Below are positions 36,331 to 48,791 of a stretch of DNA of 64,000 nt, piece by piece (the first letter of the stretch is position 1; every line of letters starts with the position of its first letter). The notes beneath the pieces were generated by a model, which did no database searches, was not told the DNA's origin, and was given only the letters and a program-made list of their open reading frames with translations. A program made the translations under genes and the position numbers. The DNA is taken from assembly GCA_025531455.1 (NCBI GenBank), contig JAMYHL010000027.1, positions 62,001-126,000 of the forward strand, in the 5' to 3' direction. The stretch comes from Apiotrichum sp. Y4204. Taxonomy: Eukaryota > Basidiomycota > Tremellomycetes > Trichosporonales > Trichosporonaceae.

Positions 36331-39300
36331 GGTGGAAACAGGTCAAGTCAAGCGGGAGGGCGGACGATGAACGAGTCCAAGAGAAAGTGCCGGCCAGCGG
36401 CGGGTAAGAAGGGGGTTGAGGAAGAGAAGGAGTGTGGTGGCCGAGTGGGCGAGAAGACGTCGAACGAAGAAACACGAACGAACACACAGACCTGTTTGGC
36501 GGTTGGGGGATACAGAAGATGAGAATGGGAGTGGGGAGCGATATATGTAGGCAGATCGTGTCCTGCGACAAACCCCCGGCTGTGTGGTGTCCACCTCCCT
36601 GCACCGGGAACGGATCTGTGAGACACTGCCCTTCTCGCTGGGCGGTACCCCGGAAAAAAAGAGTAACGAAAGCCTGCCGAAGTCTAAAAGAGCGAGGCAA
36701 GGGGAGAGGGTCGTTGACGAGAGGCACGATCGAGGTACCATGGAGCAGACGGGGTGGGCGCAAAGCAAGACGCGACGCAGAACCGCCGCGCGGCGACCGC
36801 CCTGTAACACCCGCGTACCACCACAATGGCCAGAGCATGAGTCAAACGCGCAGGGCTGCACGGAGGATTCTGGTTAGAACCCTGCCCGCAACACGCGCCG
36901 ACGGGCCACGACTGTTCGTGCTTCACAGGGTCGACCGGGTGGCTGCCGTAAGGCACTGGCACATCACTTTCTATGGGAAAGGCAGGGCAGATGGAACGAC
37001 AGAGCACGGTACCGAGGAAAGTGTACAAGACGGCGAAAAAGGGCAGTTACGTGACTGTCGGGCTGGACCCGCAGACGCGGGTGGAACGCGGCAACAGCCG
37101 GCCTGAAACAGGCCAAGTACAGGCTGGAGACTCGTCTCTGAGCGGGTGTCTGCTTTTGTGTTTGAGCACAAAATGCAGCTGCCTGGTTGTCTGTACGGAC
37201 CTCTCGATGAGTGCGCCACATCGACCGAATGCTTCTTGTGATAGTTTGGGGTCTTTTCTGGAACGAGGCATTCATCGCTCTGGAATTGGGACAGGTGAAT
37301 GGAAGCCTCTTTTGCAGGTTAGTCTAAACCCACTCAATGCGCGTCCCCAACTCTGATTGGAGCCAGGCAGTGGTACCTCGGTGTGTCAGAATGGAGCAAG
37401 GTTAGGCCCCAACCTTCCGCTTGACTCCAGAGCAAGCGGTCCAGACTCTAGGATTTCGTTGCCTGTCGAAGGCAGCCGCGCGGAGGAAGAGGACCATTGG
37501 CAGGAGCTTCGCGTAAGGATTAGGGGGAACAGCAACCCGCAAGAAACAAGAAACACCTCCTGGATCTTGGGTCAGAATGCCGCGGAGCTGGTCGACGCGA
37601 CGACAACTATCACAGGGGAGGAGCTAGGGCCATAAGGCAGATGGGCGGGCAGAGCAATCGGGGGAACTGAGGGTAAAGAAGCGTTTACATGAAACGCATC
37701 TCCCTGAATTTTTGTGACATGATGTCAGGACCCTGAGTACCTCCTCCGCCTGTGTGGCTCAGTCACCTTGGCCAGCTGGCTCTTTTGGATTCTTTTGGTC
37801 CGTTGCCATCTTGTCAGGTCTCGGACTGTCTCTGATCGTCCCGCGGCACAATCTTGTGTACTCGTGTCCCCCACGTCTTGGCTTTTGCCCCTTGGTCATC
37901 TATTGGGCCTCCTGCCCATCTCCTTTTGGAAGTACGACGCGTCCATCTCGGCCAAACTACAATGCCCAGTACGGCAATGAGTGATCGTCCGAGGTCGGCA
38001 ACAAGGGGCCGTATCCTGGCCTCCTGGAGACCCAGCCTCGCTCAGCTTGCCAGCCTGCCAGCAGGGCCAGACGACGGAGTGGCAATTGTCACCGACAGCA
38101 GCATTTAAGGTGCACTTTGGCCCCGAGTACAAGGAACGGCGTAGAGAAATCGACAAGCCGCCCAGGACTCAGCTGTTGCACGAGGAGCAGGTGTTGCAGC
38201 TTGCTGGTGTGCGCGCCCCATTCCCCGGAGAGGGTGCGAGGGGGCGAAATTCCAGCAAACGGAAATGAAAGGACAGCAAGCGTCTGATGATTCATCGTGC
38301 ATCGTTGAACCTACTGATAGGTCAGGAGGGTCGAGTGGGGCTGTTGCCTCACTGTGCTGCTCCAGAACATGCAAGTCCCCGCTCTCAGGAAACAGTTCTA
38401 AATGAGGCACGCTCAACAATTGATGTTATTGGGCTGTTAAGCTACTGTACGGTCTACGACTGACGGCGGAAGCTTGGCGGATATTCCAGTAGTGGGGCTC
38501 ATCACATCAAGGGTGGCTCGAGCACTGTAAAGTGGCACAAAAACAAAGTTCGAGGCGCTGGAATGGTGGCCGCTGTGCGTTCCGACGGCCGAGGTCATGA
38601 TCCATGACCCATGACTCATACTGTGTGATCGCCAGACCCACATGAACAGCTAGCGCGAGAGAGGGAGGCGACGAGTCTGAAGGCACTATTTCCTTTGTCA
38701 AGATGCCCAGGATCTAGAATAGTCTGACAGTCCTGCAATGCCGTTGTGTGTCTCCACATGTTGTCCGACCTGGGAGCATCAAAATTGTGCAGGGCATCAG
38801 TGAAAGGCTGACGCAGCCCCACAAGTTTTGTGACCCAACCAAAGTGGACGTTTGACAGAGTTGCCAGCTACGGACCGAGCGGAACAAACCAGAACTCTCC
38901 TTTCTGGTCCACACATGGTGAGCTGGGGGTTGCTGGGGCTGGGTTTCAGAAAAATATGGACAGAGGCATGGGGGATATCATATCGGAGGGTGGGTCCCTC
39001 ACATTGGCCTGGCGGAGCTGAATATTTTGTATGGAATGCGTCTTCGTCTTCGGTCTGTCCGTCCGGAGGTTGATGCCCCGCTCCGCGTGCTCCCACCGAG
39101 CGCTAATGCTCACACTCACAAGGTCGCAAATAGGGAAGTGCCAGCAAAGGCGAACGAGGTCTCAACAGGTCCATTTCGCTGCGCGCCTCGAGTCGCCAGC
39201 ATTACACGAGCTCAAGAGGGTGCTAAGGGGCAGCTGTCAGCAACGAATGTGACTCAGCCAAAGTGGCACTGGTCAAGACGTCGGATACCCCATAAATCCT

Positions 39301-40541
39301 CCCTATAGCGCGGTTCCCAGAGAACCTACCAGCGCCGCGGCAACTGTTCTTTTTCTACGATCCTCAGCTCGGACAGTCTAGCTGGAGCTGACGAGAAGTT
39401 GGAACACCGCGGTCCAGCCCAGAGCTTCCCTGGGAATGCCGGCAAGATTAGAGGTACCCGAATAAGAAGACGAGCAGGGGTGGCTGGGGGTGAGGCACGG
39501 GGGTTTGTCCACTACTGAATGCACAACTCCTGCCAGTCCGCCCTTTGTTTTTTGCTGTTCAAAAGCGGCCTTTAAACTGGTGTTTTGTTTTGGTAAGACT
39601 GTGAGGACCCGAACAAGGGCCGGCGACAAGCACTCTCCGTCCTCACCGCCGCCAGCTTCCGATACCCGCAGATCCTGCCTCGGAAATATAAGTACATCCA
39701 CATGCAACGAAACATACAGGGCCATGCAGGCGCAGTTCCGACCACAGCGCTGCAAGGTGAAAATCAGATTTCACGGAAGGCATGGAGCGTATCTGGTGGA
39801 TCAAGGCTAAGCTTATTAACCCACCATCGGAGTGCACGCATTTTGGGGGGCCACACGCTGGTAGCGCACGATTTTCACTCCAGATCCCCCTGGCTTTTTA
39901 CCTCGTTTTCCTGGCTTACCTGTCTCGTGGAGCATGCGGCGTGAAAGGAAACTTGTCCTGTGCCTATGGTATCCACCTCGATAAGCTCAGACACGAAACG
40001 GCCGGAATCAGCGGCGTGTGGCGTGCCTGGATGTTGAGGGAGGCCGCGACGGAGTTGCGGCCGCCGACGGAGTCGTCGCGGATGTGTTTGACGCTGGCAG
40101 GGTACGTCGGATACATAGAGATACATGTGCGCGCCGTGATGTAGCACATGGGTACAGGATAATTGTTCCTTCTACATGTTGTTGGATACCGGTAGATGTG
40201 GACGATGGACAGGCAGCTCGACAGTCGCGACTGGAGGGGTCCGCGATCGAATATGGTACTGTTTAGTATAGTAAAAGCGGGCATCGCTCAGTATCGAGTC
40301 GCTAGGGACACTCGCAGGTGACAGCCCACCAGCCACCAGGTCACAGGAACACACGGCAGGTGTACTTGTACCTTTGCGAAGTCGATTCCCGTGCTGGTAT
40401 TAGCCGTGGAACAGCACGTTGGGCTGTCAGTGTGAAGCCCGATTTGCAAAATGTCACGCGTGACGCCTCCGACTTTTCCAACCTTGGGTTAACAGCGTAC
40501 CTGACCCGTGCTGCATTGTACATTTGGCGTACAGTGATTGT

Positions 40542-40571
40542 GCTCGGAGTGAAGTGGCTCGGAGTGAAGTG
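40542..40571 (+). repeat. Perfect 15-bp tandem duplication
   Basis: GCTCGGAGTGAAGTG occurs twice in direct succession. Confidence 0.9.
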
Positions 40572-41446
40572 GGTACTGTAAGAATCAATGGGCGGTGGAA
40601 CACGAGTTGCGGTACCAAGCTCAACCAGAGTAACCCACACCCTCGTTCCCAGATTCCGCCACAACGGTGTGTTTCACGCATCCAACCCAAATCTCAAACG
40701 TGTCGTCCAGAACGGTCATACGGCTTTCAAACTCCTCCCTCGTTCCTTTCGTCATGGCTGTGAGTAGAGCCTTTTCTCGTGAGTTTAAGTCTTGTGTTTC
40801 GGAGTCGGTGTTGTAGCCGATGAAGCAGATGTCCTGCGTTGCGGCGGCAAGGTCCGGGGTCGACGGGGTAACATTCGTGACGAGTGACGAGAGAAGACCC
40901 AGTACTTTGTCGTGGAGGAAGACCCCGGCCCTCCCTGCGTCAGTGAGTGCTGCTGAAATATGGATCAGTGTAAATGAAGATGTTTACCGTCGGGCCAAGT
41001 TTGTGGAGTAAGTGATGTTGGAATCGGGGCGATGCCTTGGAACAGAGCGGCGATTTGGGCAGATAAGCAGAAGGCCGCAAACTCAGGCGGGCAAGGTAGG
41101 AAGCTGAATCGCGTTCCAGAACCTTCGTTCCAATGGCTTCTGGATGCTCGTTCTACCGGAATCTCGGCAACGAGGTGGTCGGAACTGACGAATGCAACCC
41201 AAACGACAACGACGATGGTCTCGCAGGAAGGAAGGAGCCTTCTGTCTGCTGAACTGGTGATCTGTCCGCGTGGCGCATGGTGCGAGGTGTGCATGTGGCA
41301 CCCCGGCCGAATGTGGCACCCGGATTGGCTCCAGAGCCAAAAACGCACCACTTCTCTTTGTCCTCACTTTCCTGAAAATCAACCTGATTTCTTTCCTCGT
41401 TTTTCTCGTCCACCCTTATCCGCAGACTCCAGGTCTGCACGAGTTC

Positions 41447-41451
41447 AAAAA
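41447..41451 (-). terminator. Pol III terminator of tRNA-Gly
   Basis: On the minus strand a T5 run starts three bases after the discriminator base of the tRNA-Gly gene. Confidence 0.7.
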
Positions 41452-41453
41452 GC

Positions 41454-41524
41454 TACATCGTAAGGGAGTCGAACCCCTGCCGCGTCGATGGCAACGACGC
41501 ATGATACCGTTTCACCAACGATGT
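41454..41524 (-). tRNA. tRNA-Gly (anticodon GCC)
   Basis: On the minus strand a 71-nt cloverleaf folds completely. The acceptor stem ACATCGT pairs with ACGATGT over seven pairs. The D stem is GTGA/TCAT. The anticodon stem CGTCG pairs with CGACG around the loop TTGCCAT, so the anticodon is GCC. The T arm is AGGGG-TTCGACT-CCCTT, and the B box GGTTCGACTCC is perfect. No intron. The discriminator is A. Confidence 0.93.
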
Positions 41525-41926
41525 ATGATGAAATCCGGATTTCTGCGAGTGCCGGGTTTTTTTAATTTTTCTGTTCTTGGTTCGATTTTTTTGGAAACTT
41601 TTTTATTCTTTTTCTTTTTCTCTTTCTTCGTTTCTCGTTCTCAATCGTTCTTCAAACCGTGATATTGTTTGATCTCTTGTGTGTCGTTGTTTCCTGTACA
41701 TCTGGGGAATGGTTGGACTGTGACACTCTTGGAGAACGGCCCACCTTTGTGGCCATCGCCAGAAGAAGCAGTTGATACCACGCACTGATCCGGAGCTCCC
41801 TGCTGATTGCACTGCAACGACACGATAAGCGGCACAGTTGTGTAGGGATATAATACATATGTATATGAGGCTACAGGTGAGGCAGAGCCGGAGGGCCGGC
41901 ATTCAAAGCAATCCAAGTCGATCCAT
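41525..41926. other. Intergenic, tRNA-Gly upstream and chitinase 3' flank
   Basis: Contains a T-rich tract (about 41560-41640) lying upstream of the minus-strand tRNA. No gene seen. Confidence 0.5.
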
Positions 41927-43717
41927 CTACTTTGCACCGATGACGGTGTTGTACGTCTTGACGGCGTCGGCAGGCGCATGCAGCGCCCAGGCCATAAATG
42001 ATCCCGGCCATCCGAGAGCCTTACCCTGTGCGACACACTTTGCGAGCTCTGCCGGCTCCATGTAGAGGTTGCCCGCGTCCCTTGGGATGAGAGGCTTGCC
42101 GAGGACGAGCTTTTCCCACGGGATACCGCTCGCATGAAGCTCGGCGAGCGACGAGCCCGGGTATCCCGGCTCCTTGACGACCATCTGGTCGCAGGTGGCG
42201 TACACACCGGCCGGGTACTGGTTGTAGTACTGGATGTTGTAGAAGTCAATGTCGTCGCCGGCGCCCTTGACAATCTTGTTGTACTCGAATACCGTGTCGG
42301 TAAAGTGCGGGCCCTGCGGCGCGTGGGTAATAAAGTAGTCGGGGCCGAGCTCGGCACGCGCCGCCTTGGTAAAGTCGATACCCCACTGGGCACCCTTCTC
42401 GCCGATCTTGAGGCCATGCTCGAGATCGCAGTCGATGCCGTCGAGACCCTCGTCCTTGACAATCTTGGCGATCTCCTTGGCGACCTTGACGGGGTCTTTT
42501 GCCGTCGGGTCGTCAAACTGCCCAAAGGCAGCGAGCATGATGACCTTTCCGGCTTTGTGGTAGGCGTCGATGCTCTGCTTGCGGTTAGGGTCCGCGAGGA
42601 ACTTGGCGGCATAGGTGTCGACCTTCTTTGTAGTCCAGAAGGCAAGGTTGATGACGTTGATGGGACCGAGCTCTGCGGGGTCCGCTGGGAGCGGAGTCGC
42701 CTGGTTGTACACGACGTAGTACGGCGCCTGAACGAGGGATTTGGGGCCCTGGCCAGCGGGACGCTGTTGGGCAGGAGCGCTCTGCGTCTGTGTCTGCGTC
42801 GGCTCGGTGGCTGGCGGCGGCTTAGCCTGCTGCACAACCTCATGGGGCTTTGCAGCCTGCTGTCCACTGGTGTTCAGTACAGTGGGGTTGCCCTTGGCGT
42901 CACCCAGAGGCGTCGTACTGGTTTCAACGAGTGGGGGACTTGCATAAGTGTCAACGCCGGGCTGAGGGGTGTTGACAGGCTGCTGCTGCTGCTTGCCGCA
43001 GCTCTTCTTGGGCGGGGGAGGGGGCGGCGGCACCTCGTCCTCCCACTCGATGCAGACCTCCGTGCTGGGGTCAAAGGGCGAGCCGTCTACCATTTCAACA
43101 ATGTAGTCGGGAGCGGGGGTGACACCTGTGCCGGCGTTACCGACTTGGTTGACAACGGCCTGGCCCTTGGGGGAGGCATCACCGCCGGTGGGCGGGGCCG
43201 GGGTAGTCGTGTCAGTGACTGGAGCCGGGGGTACGGCAGTGTCGGCTGCCGGGGCCGGGGGAGTAGTGTCTGCGGCGGGGGCAGGGCGACTATTGTCCGT
43301 GACCGGCACGGAGGAAGTGGCAGGGGGAGCAGGCTGCTGAGCAGGTGGGGCAGTCTGCTGCGTCGCGCCGCCCCCGATGGACATTCCATTAGGCAGGCAG
43401 CCGACCCATCCCGAGGTGGTGCAAGTAGCCCCGATAGTGGAACAGTCGTGCATGGGGACAATGGCGCCGTTACTGCAGATCTGGAGGACGTTGTTGGCGC
43501 AGCTCCACGCGCCGTGCTCGCAGCCTGCGCGGCGCTCGAGGCCGGCCCACTTGTTGGGACGGGGGAAGTTGCGCGCGACGGCCGCGCGGCTGTACGTGAT
43601 ACTCCCGTCTGGGCCGTCGCGGCGGGCGTACGAGAGGTCAACGCTTGGGGCACCCGCTGCGCTGGCGATGGAGGCCAGGGCGGCGAGGACGCCAAAGAGG
43701 GCTGTGTGAGAGACCAT
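41927..43717 (-). CDS. Secreted GH18 chitinase with N-terminal Cys-rich binding module
   Basis: Single exon, 596 residues. A signal peptide covers about residues 1-22 (MVSHTALFGVLAALASIASA). Residues 65-112 form a six-Cys module (GCEHGAWSCANNVLQICSNG...), CBM-like and probably chitin-binding. Residues 115-310 are a Pro/Thr/Ala/Gln-rich linker with PAADTTPPAP-type repeats. The GH18 barrel occupies about residues 325-596. It contains the catalytic signature DGIDCDLE (DxxDxDxE), with the acid Glu433 intact, and QYYNQ and FMAWALHAP barrel strands downstream. It should cleave chitin in the cell wall or outside the cell. No GPI signal is seen. The linker's low complexity produces a long antisense frame. 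Confidence 0.92.
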   Translation of the reverse strand: MVSHTALFGVLAALASIASAAGAPSVDLSYARRDGPDGSITYSRAAVARNFPRPNKWAGLERRAGCEHGAWSCANNVLQICSNGAIVPMHDCSTIGATCTTSGWVGCLPNGMSIGGGATQQTAPPAQQPAPPATSSVPVTDNSRPAPAADTTPPAPAADTAVPPAPVTDTTTPAPPTGGDASPKGQAVVNQVGNAGTGVTPAPDYIVEMVDGSPFDPSTEVCIEWEDEVPPPPPPPKKSCGKQQQQPVNTPQPGVDTYASPPLVETSTTPLGDAKGNPTVLNTSGQQAAKPHEVVQQAKPPPATEPTQTQTQSAPAQQRPAGQGPKSLVQAPYYVVYNQATPLPADPAELGPINVINLAFWTTKKVDTYAAKFLADPNRKQSIDAYHKAGKVIMLAAFGQFDDPTAKDPVKVAKEIAKIVKDEGLDGIDCDLEHGLKIGEKGAQWGIDFTKAARAELGPDYFITHAPQGPHFTDTVFEYNKIVKGAGDDIDFYNIQYYNQYPAGVYATCDQMVVKEPGYPGSSLAELHASGIPWEKLVLGKPLIPRDAGNLYMEPAELAKCVAQGKALGWPGSFMAWALHAPADAVKTYNTVIGAK

Positions 43718-45599
43718 TGTTAGGGAGCGTGAGGGCGAGAAGACGAGGTAAGTGGGGAGAAAAAGGGTTAGGGAGTGTGAGACGGTGCGTCAAGCTACCG
43801 CTGAAGGAAAGAAGGAGAAGAAAGGAGAAGAGGAGTCCTACCGGAGGAGAAAGGCTACGAGCACAGCTCAGCTGGGATGTGGTGATGATGAGAAAAAGAG
43901 ACAAGACTCTTGCGTGCGCCGTCCTTTTATTTCTCGTCGGAGGTGGTGACCCGGAGAGGGGGGAACTCTCTTTTCAGCGTGTTGCGGAATCCGGAAACGA
44001 GCTGTGTCTGCCTCCTGTGGATCTCCTGGAATACCAGCATTACGCCTCTGGCTCGTCCTCCCGAGGTTCAGACGTAGGCACACTGGAAGAACACACTGGA
44101 AGAACATGTCGTTTCCCCTCCATAAGTCGCATCCTCACTTCACGCGACCTGGCTGCTGTGCTGCTGCCTGTCAAAGACGCCGCGCGACGAACCAAACACA
44201 GGCCAGTGTGAGGAGTGAAAGCGCAAAGACGCGTGAGGTGCACAGGTGCGGGAGTGTGAGCTGGAGGTCGCTAGCTTGCCATGTAGCGCCTCAGGTTTGC
44301 ACCAAGGCAGTGATCCGTCCCTGATGCGTGTTTGCGGCATGCGTACCAGAACCTGCAGCATTCCGGTTGACGTACAGTACAGTAGGTGCATGACCGCGTC
44401 GCGGAACGTGAGCAGAGGTTAGTGTCAAAGACGGAGTGGACATGGTCAGGACACAAATAACCTGCAAGGCGTCGAGGATGGCACGCAGGGGTCAGCACGT
44501 AGCACCGCCCCGCTTGCTCGCCTTGTGAGTGTGTCCAGTAGGAACGTCAATAACTGGACGAGATTGAAAAGAACGAGAGAAAACAATGGGAACGGTGCCG
44601 ACTCTGCCCCCATCTCCTAGAGTTTCAAGTGGGACGTATTCCGGCAAACCTGTACAAACCTCACTTCCACGGTGTAGCTAAAAAAAGCCAGCAAACAATG
44701 GGAGAGGGCCGAAGCGGTGCGCTCAGGAGATCAAGCGTTGAGTGGAAGCATGCCTCGCCTCCTCATGATGATCACAATCCGGTATGGATCTAGGAGGCAC
44801 GGCCCGACGTTTCCAGGATCTTGAATCATATGCAGGACCGCCGCACGACACATGCCTGCGGCCGACGGACGCGCGAGGGTGCCCGGATTGGCAGGGGTCC
44901 ACAGCCTCCCTGGCCGGCGTCATCGCCTCAAGGTAGCGGTGTGCACGGTGTGCGCTACCGGAAGACGGAAAGTACGCTGTGCCATGGTACCAGGTACCAG
45001 AAGTCTGGATGTGAAGCGTGGTTCCCGGGTGTGTGTTACTTCCCATGTGAGTCGAGGGTGTCCTCAGGATGTAGGTCTCTCAGGGCGGCAACTTTGCCCA
45101 CAGGCGTCCAATGGACTGACCCAGGAGCACGCATCCCGATGCTGGTGAGACTGAGTTGCTATGGAGAGTTGAGATGGAGAGTTGTGAGTTCGCAAGGACG
45201 TCAACAGGCACATCACGCGCCCTTCACTTGCTTCACAGCGACACAAGGGCACATCGCTGTGGTGCGTCCTCAGGAATGCTCTTAGCGTGACGACCGTACG
45301 ACTAGGAACGGAGGAACATGGACACACAAAATCTGATGTCCATTGCGTTCAGTTCAATGAGATGCCAGCGTGCACATCTAAGCTTATCCCCAACTCTATC
45401 ACCGTTTGGGTCGTTCCAGGAATTGAGTTTCTGGATAGGGCGAGCATTCTGACCAGCATCTTAGCCCGCGTCATGCGAAACACCATGCAGAGTCCCAACA
45501 GCATACAAGCATACAAAGAAGTGATGGGAGAATGTGCCGGCCGTCTAGGCAGCGAGTCCAACTCATCCAGTCTCACAGGTCGCCATCTCTATCGCGCGT
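43718..45599. other. 1.9-kb intergenic region
   Basis: Chitinase promoter (a minus-strand ATAAAAGG string near 43925 may act as TATA) and PLK 3' flank. Open frames around 44.8-45.3 kb are unrecognisable and not supported. Confidence 0.5.
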
Positions 45600-48500
45600 C
45601 TACCGGATCGGGCGGGCGGGGCGTCCGAGGGTCCGCTCCCGCGGCTCGCGCGACTCACGCTCCAAGGTCCGCAGCGCATGTTCGCGCGCGCGGTCCTTTT
45701 CGCGTTCGCGTTCACGTTCACGCTCGCGGTCGCGGAGCTGGTCCCGATCGCGGATCATCTGGCGCTCCAACTGCCGATCCTTCTCCCGTTCTCGTTCCCG
45801 CTCGTCGCGTGCACGTTCACTCTCCCGCTCAGTCGCGTACCGCTCACGCTCGCGCCCGTCGCGTTTCTCGACGCGCTCGCGTTCTCGCGGAAGGTCCGGG
45901 TTGGACTTGGTGGTAACAGTGTCACGTTCCCGCTCCGCGCGGTCACGATCCCGGCGCTCGCGCTCCTCCTGCCTCACCGCCACGTCTGCCTTGCCCATGC
46001 CCCCGTGTGTGCGTATTTTGCCAAGCACGTCCCTGCAGGTTAGCTTTGATATCTGCGGAGATGAAAAGCTCACCGGATGTACTCGAGCTTCGAGTGTACG
46101 CGCTCCATTGTGCGACGGTCCTTGGGATCCGTGTTGTCCGGAATGCGTGCACACAGCTGTTCCAATGTCCAGGTGGAGAGTGCATAGTGCTTGTCAATGA
46201 CAGTGACGACAAGCCCACCCTCGGAGAGGATGAGTTTGGTGTGGTCCTGGAAGTTGAACTAGGGTCAGCTTGAAGACCAATACGACGACAAAGCTGAGAC
46301 TTACCTGTAGCAGCCCATTGCTGAGCCGGAACAAGATGACATGCTTCATCCGCAGGTACTTCTCGATATACACCATGCCGCGGGTGCGCTCCTTGTCGAC
46401 ATACGTGTACTGGTGCGAGCCCACGAGGCGGTCAAGCATGTACTTTTCAAACTGGTGAAGGAGGTAGACCTTGGTCTTGAGGTCCGAGGGATACTGGTCG
46501 ATCGGGTAGTTGCGGCGGTTCTCGTGCGTGCGGTCCGCGTCGGGGGCAATGTGGTCGAAGAACTGTTTGTCGGGCGCGAGCACCAGCGACGAGCTGTCGT
46601 TGAAGTGCACGCACACTGTGCCATCCGTCATCACAAAGCCCATGCCGTATTTTGCGCAATAGTCCAGCCAGGACACAACAAAGACCTTTGGCGGAACAGC
46701 GCGGGTAGACGTGTGGAAGCCGGCCTCGGTAGGGCCCATCGCCAGTGCCGAAGTAAGGTTCGCCTCTATGAGCTCGTAGATGTTGTTCTTTCGTCCTGCT
46801 GAGGCAGTAGGCGCGCCACTTGAAGCCTGAGGTACATTGGCTTCTCGTAGAGGAGCGCGCGAGGGAACCGGGGAGCTGGAGGCAGAACGTCCGCTATCGC
46901 GGTCCTTGTCCTTTTCCGAAATCTTCATTCCCGCCATTTGGCTAACAATGCGGGTCTTCTGATGTGCGAGTTCACGATCGCGGCCGTCAGTCATACCACG
47001 GGGAGCCTCATCTGGCTCGTCCTCCTCGGCAACCTCGTCGATCTCGGGTGCACGGCTGGCGGCAGCTCCGGGGGGATTGCGCAGAATGCCGCGGCGGACT
47101 GGGCTGAGGGTGCTCTGCGCACCGGCGGCGGTGAGCTTGCGAAGCAGCGACTGCTCCTTGATAGCAGCTGGAGCCTGCACGAGAGGCTGACGGGCGGACG
47201 ACAGCAGGGCAGAGATGGGGCTGTCGGGCTGGACGGCGTTGTTGAACTCGCGTTCCTGGGCGGCAATGGAGTGGCCAAGACTTGAAGAACGGGGCGGCGG
47301 CGGGGTAGTCGAGATAGGCTCGCCGGCAGCCACACGCTTGACAATGTCGAGGTTGCGCCTGCTCTGCGCGGCGGAGACGTTGGCCCATACCGGAGGGCCG
47401 TCGTTCGCTGATTGGGGAATATAGGAGGGGAATGTACCCTCAGTGAACCACTGATGCTTCAGGATCGCCTGCAATGTTGGACGCTGCTCGGGGTCCGAGT
47501 TGAGAATCGACATGATGAGCTCCTGTGCTGAGGTGGAGATCTCCTTGTCTGGCGGAAACTCGTAGCGGTTCTCGCGGATGCGGCGGTAGATGGCCTTGAC
47601 GTCCTTTGTCTGGAACGGTGGCTTGCCGATGAGGAGGGTGTAGAGAATGACACCAACGGACCAGATGTCGACCTCGAACGAGTGCCCATTGGCCGTGTCA
47701 AAGAGCACCTCGGGTGCAATGTAGTTTGGTGTCCCGCAGATTGTCCTGTCTGTCAGCTCCCTTGTCCTCGTAGCTGCTCACTTTTTCCGTTCCCCCTCAT
47801 TCTCGATGAGCGCGGCGAGCCCAAAGTCGCCGACCTTGATGTTCATGTTTCCGTCCAGGAAAAGATTTCCAAGCTTGAGGTCGCGGTGGATGACATTGTT
47901 GTCGTGCATGTACTGGCATGCACCGATGAGCTGGACAAGGAAGAAGCGGGCCTCCGCCTCAGAGTATCGTTTGCGGCGGCGGAGAAGGTCCATGAGGGAG
48001 CCGTTCTCGCACAGCTCGAGAATCATGTACACGTTCTCCTCGTCCTCAAAACAGTCAAGAAAGCGCACCACGTTCGGATGCTCGAGCATCTGATGCAGCT
48101 TGATCTCTGCCCAGAGCTGGGGGTCAGTGACGACTCGAAGGAGCGGCAGTTGTTTGTGCTGATTTCACGACGTCCAAAGCGGCTATCATCCTCTTGCTCG
48201 CGTGCTGGCGCGCACAAACGATGATCCGTGCCATGTCCCCGCGACCAAACACTGTCCAGATGACAAGTCCACCACTAGTCAGCCCGAGCATAGAGTCCGA
48301 TACCCATACTCTGCGGAAAATCCCAGATCTCCCCCATATGCCGAGACCCAAACACTGCCAACCCAGAATCAACCCACCTTCGTCTTGTTCTTCTTCGTGC
48401 GGATGCTCGCCTTGTGCACGACCTTGACAGCGCGCCGATTACCGTTCGGGTCGAGCACCTCGTACACGCGAGCAAAGCCGCCCTGGGCATGAGCACAATA

Positions 48501-48791
48501 CCACCGAGTGACCAAGTGATGGAGTCGCAGAGGTCTCGGCTAGGCGAACTGTTCTGCAGCCTCATCTTCCCAACTCCACCACTGTACACTCACCTCGCCG
48601 AGGAAGCCCGCACGGCGGTAGCTCAGCCCGCTCCCCGCGTCGCGGATGACATGCGGCGGGGGCGGCGGCTTCTCCTTATCCTTCTTCGCGACGGGGGGCG
48701 AGCGGGCTGCTGTTGCTGGGCGCTTCTCGCCGCCGTCAAGGGGCGCCAGCGGCGCGAGGGGCGGGAGCTGCGGGGGGTCGATCGCGACCAT
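45600..48791 (-). CDS. PLK1: Polo-like kinase with charged C-terminal tail
   Basis: Six exons, 48594-48791, 48378-48482, 47782-48116, 46305-47745, 46074-46258 and 45600-46032, sum to 898 residues. Introns are 111, 261, 36, 46 and 41 nt. Kinase domain: GEGGFARVYEV glycine loop (from residue ~66), Lys86 (RAVKVVHK), HRDLKLGN with Asp180, DFG at 198-200, and the activation segment TICGTPNYIAPEV. Polo box 1 starts near residue 568 (FVVSWLDYCAKYGMGF); polo box 2 ends near residue 750. This is the mitotic Polo kinase (Cdc5/Plo1/PLK1), acting at centrosomes or spindle pole bodies, kinetochores and in cytokinesis. The last exon adds ~140 residues of Arg/Glu/Asp-rich helix that fungal Polo kinases usually lack. 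The symbol names the family; Cdc5 and Plo1 are the yeast names. Confidence 0.95.

Larger units (their letters stand above)
36331..41453. other. 5.1-kb region without a recognisable gene
   Basis: I searched both strands for family motifs, long coding-like frames and spliceable exons and found none I would defend. The frames are under about 225 residues, overlap one another and lack the C/G third-position bias of real genes here. The first few hundred bases are the promoter of the DUF1996 gene. A 15-bp tandem duplication is listed at 40542. The rest may hold non-coding transcripts. Confidence 0.5.

Noticed and set aside
34198..36522. 774-codon frame antisense to the DUF1996 gene
   Set aside because: Same codon-bias artefact; composition is Val/Gly/Leu-rich and no domain is seen.
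42134..43723. 529-codon frame antisense to the chitinase
   Set aside because: Shadow of the GC-rich chitinase with intact catalytic motif on the other strand.
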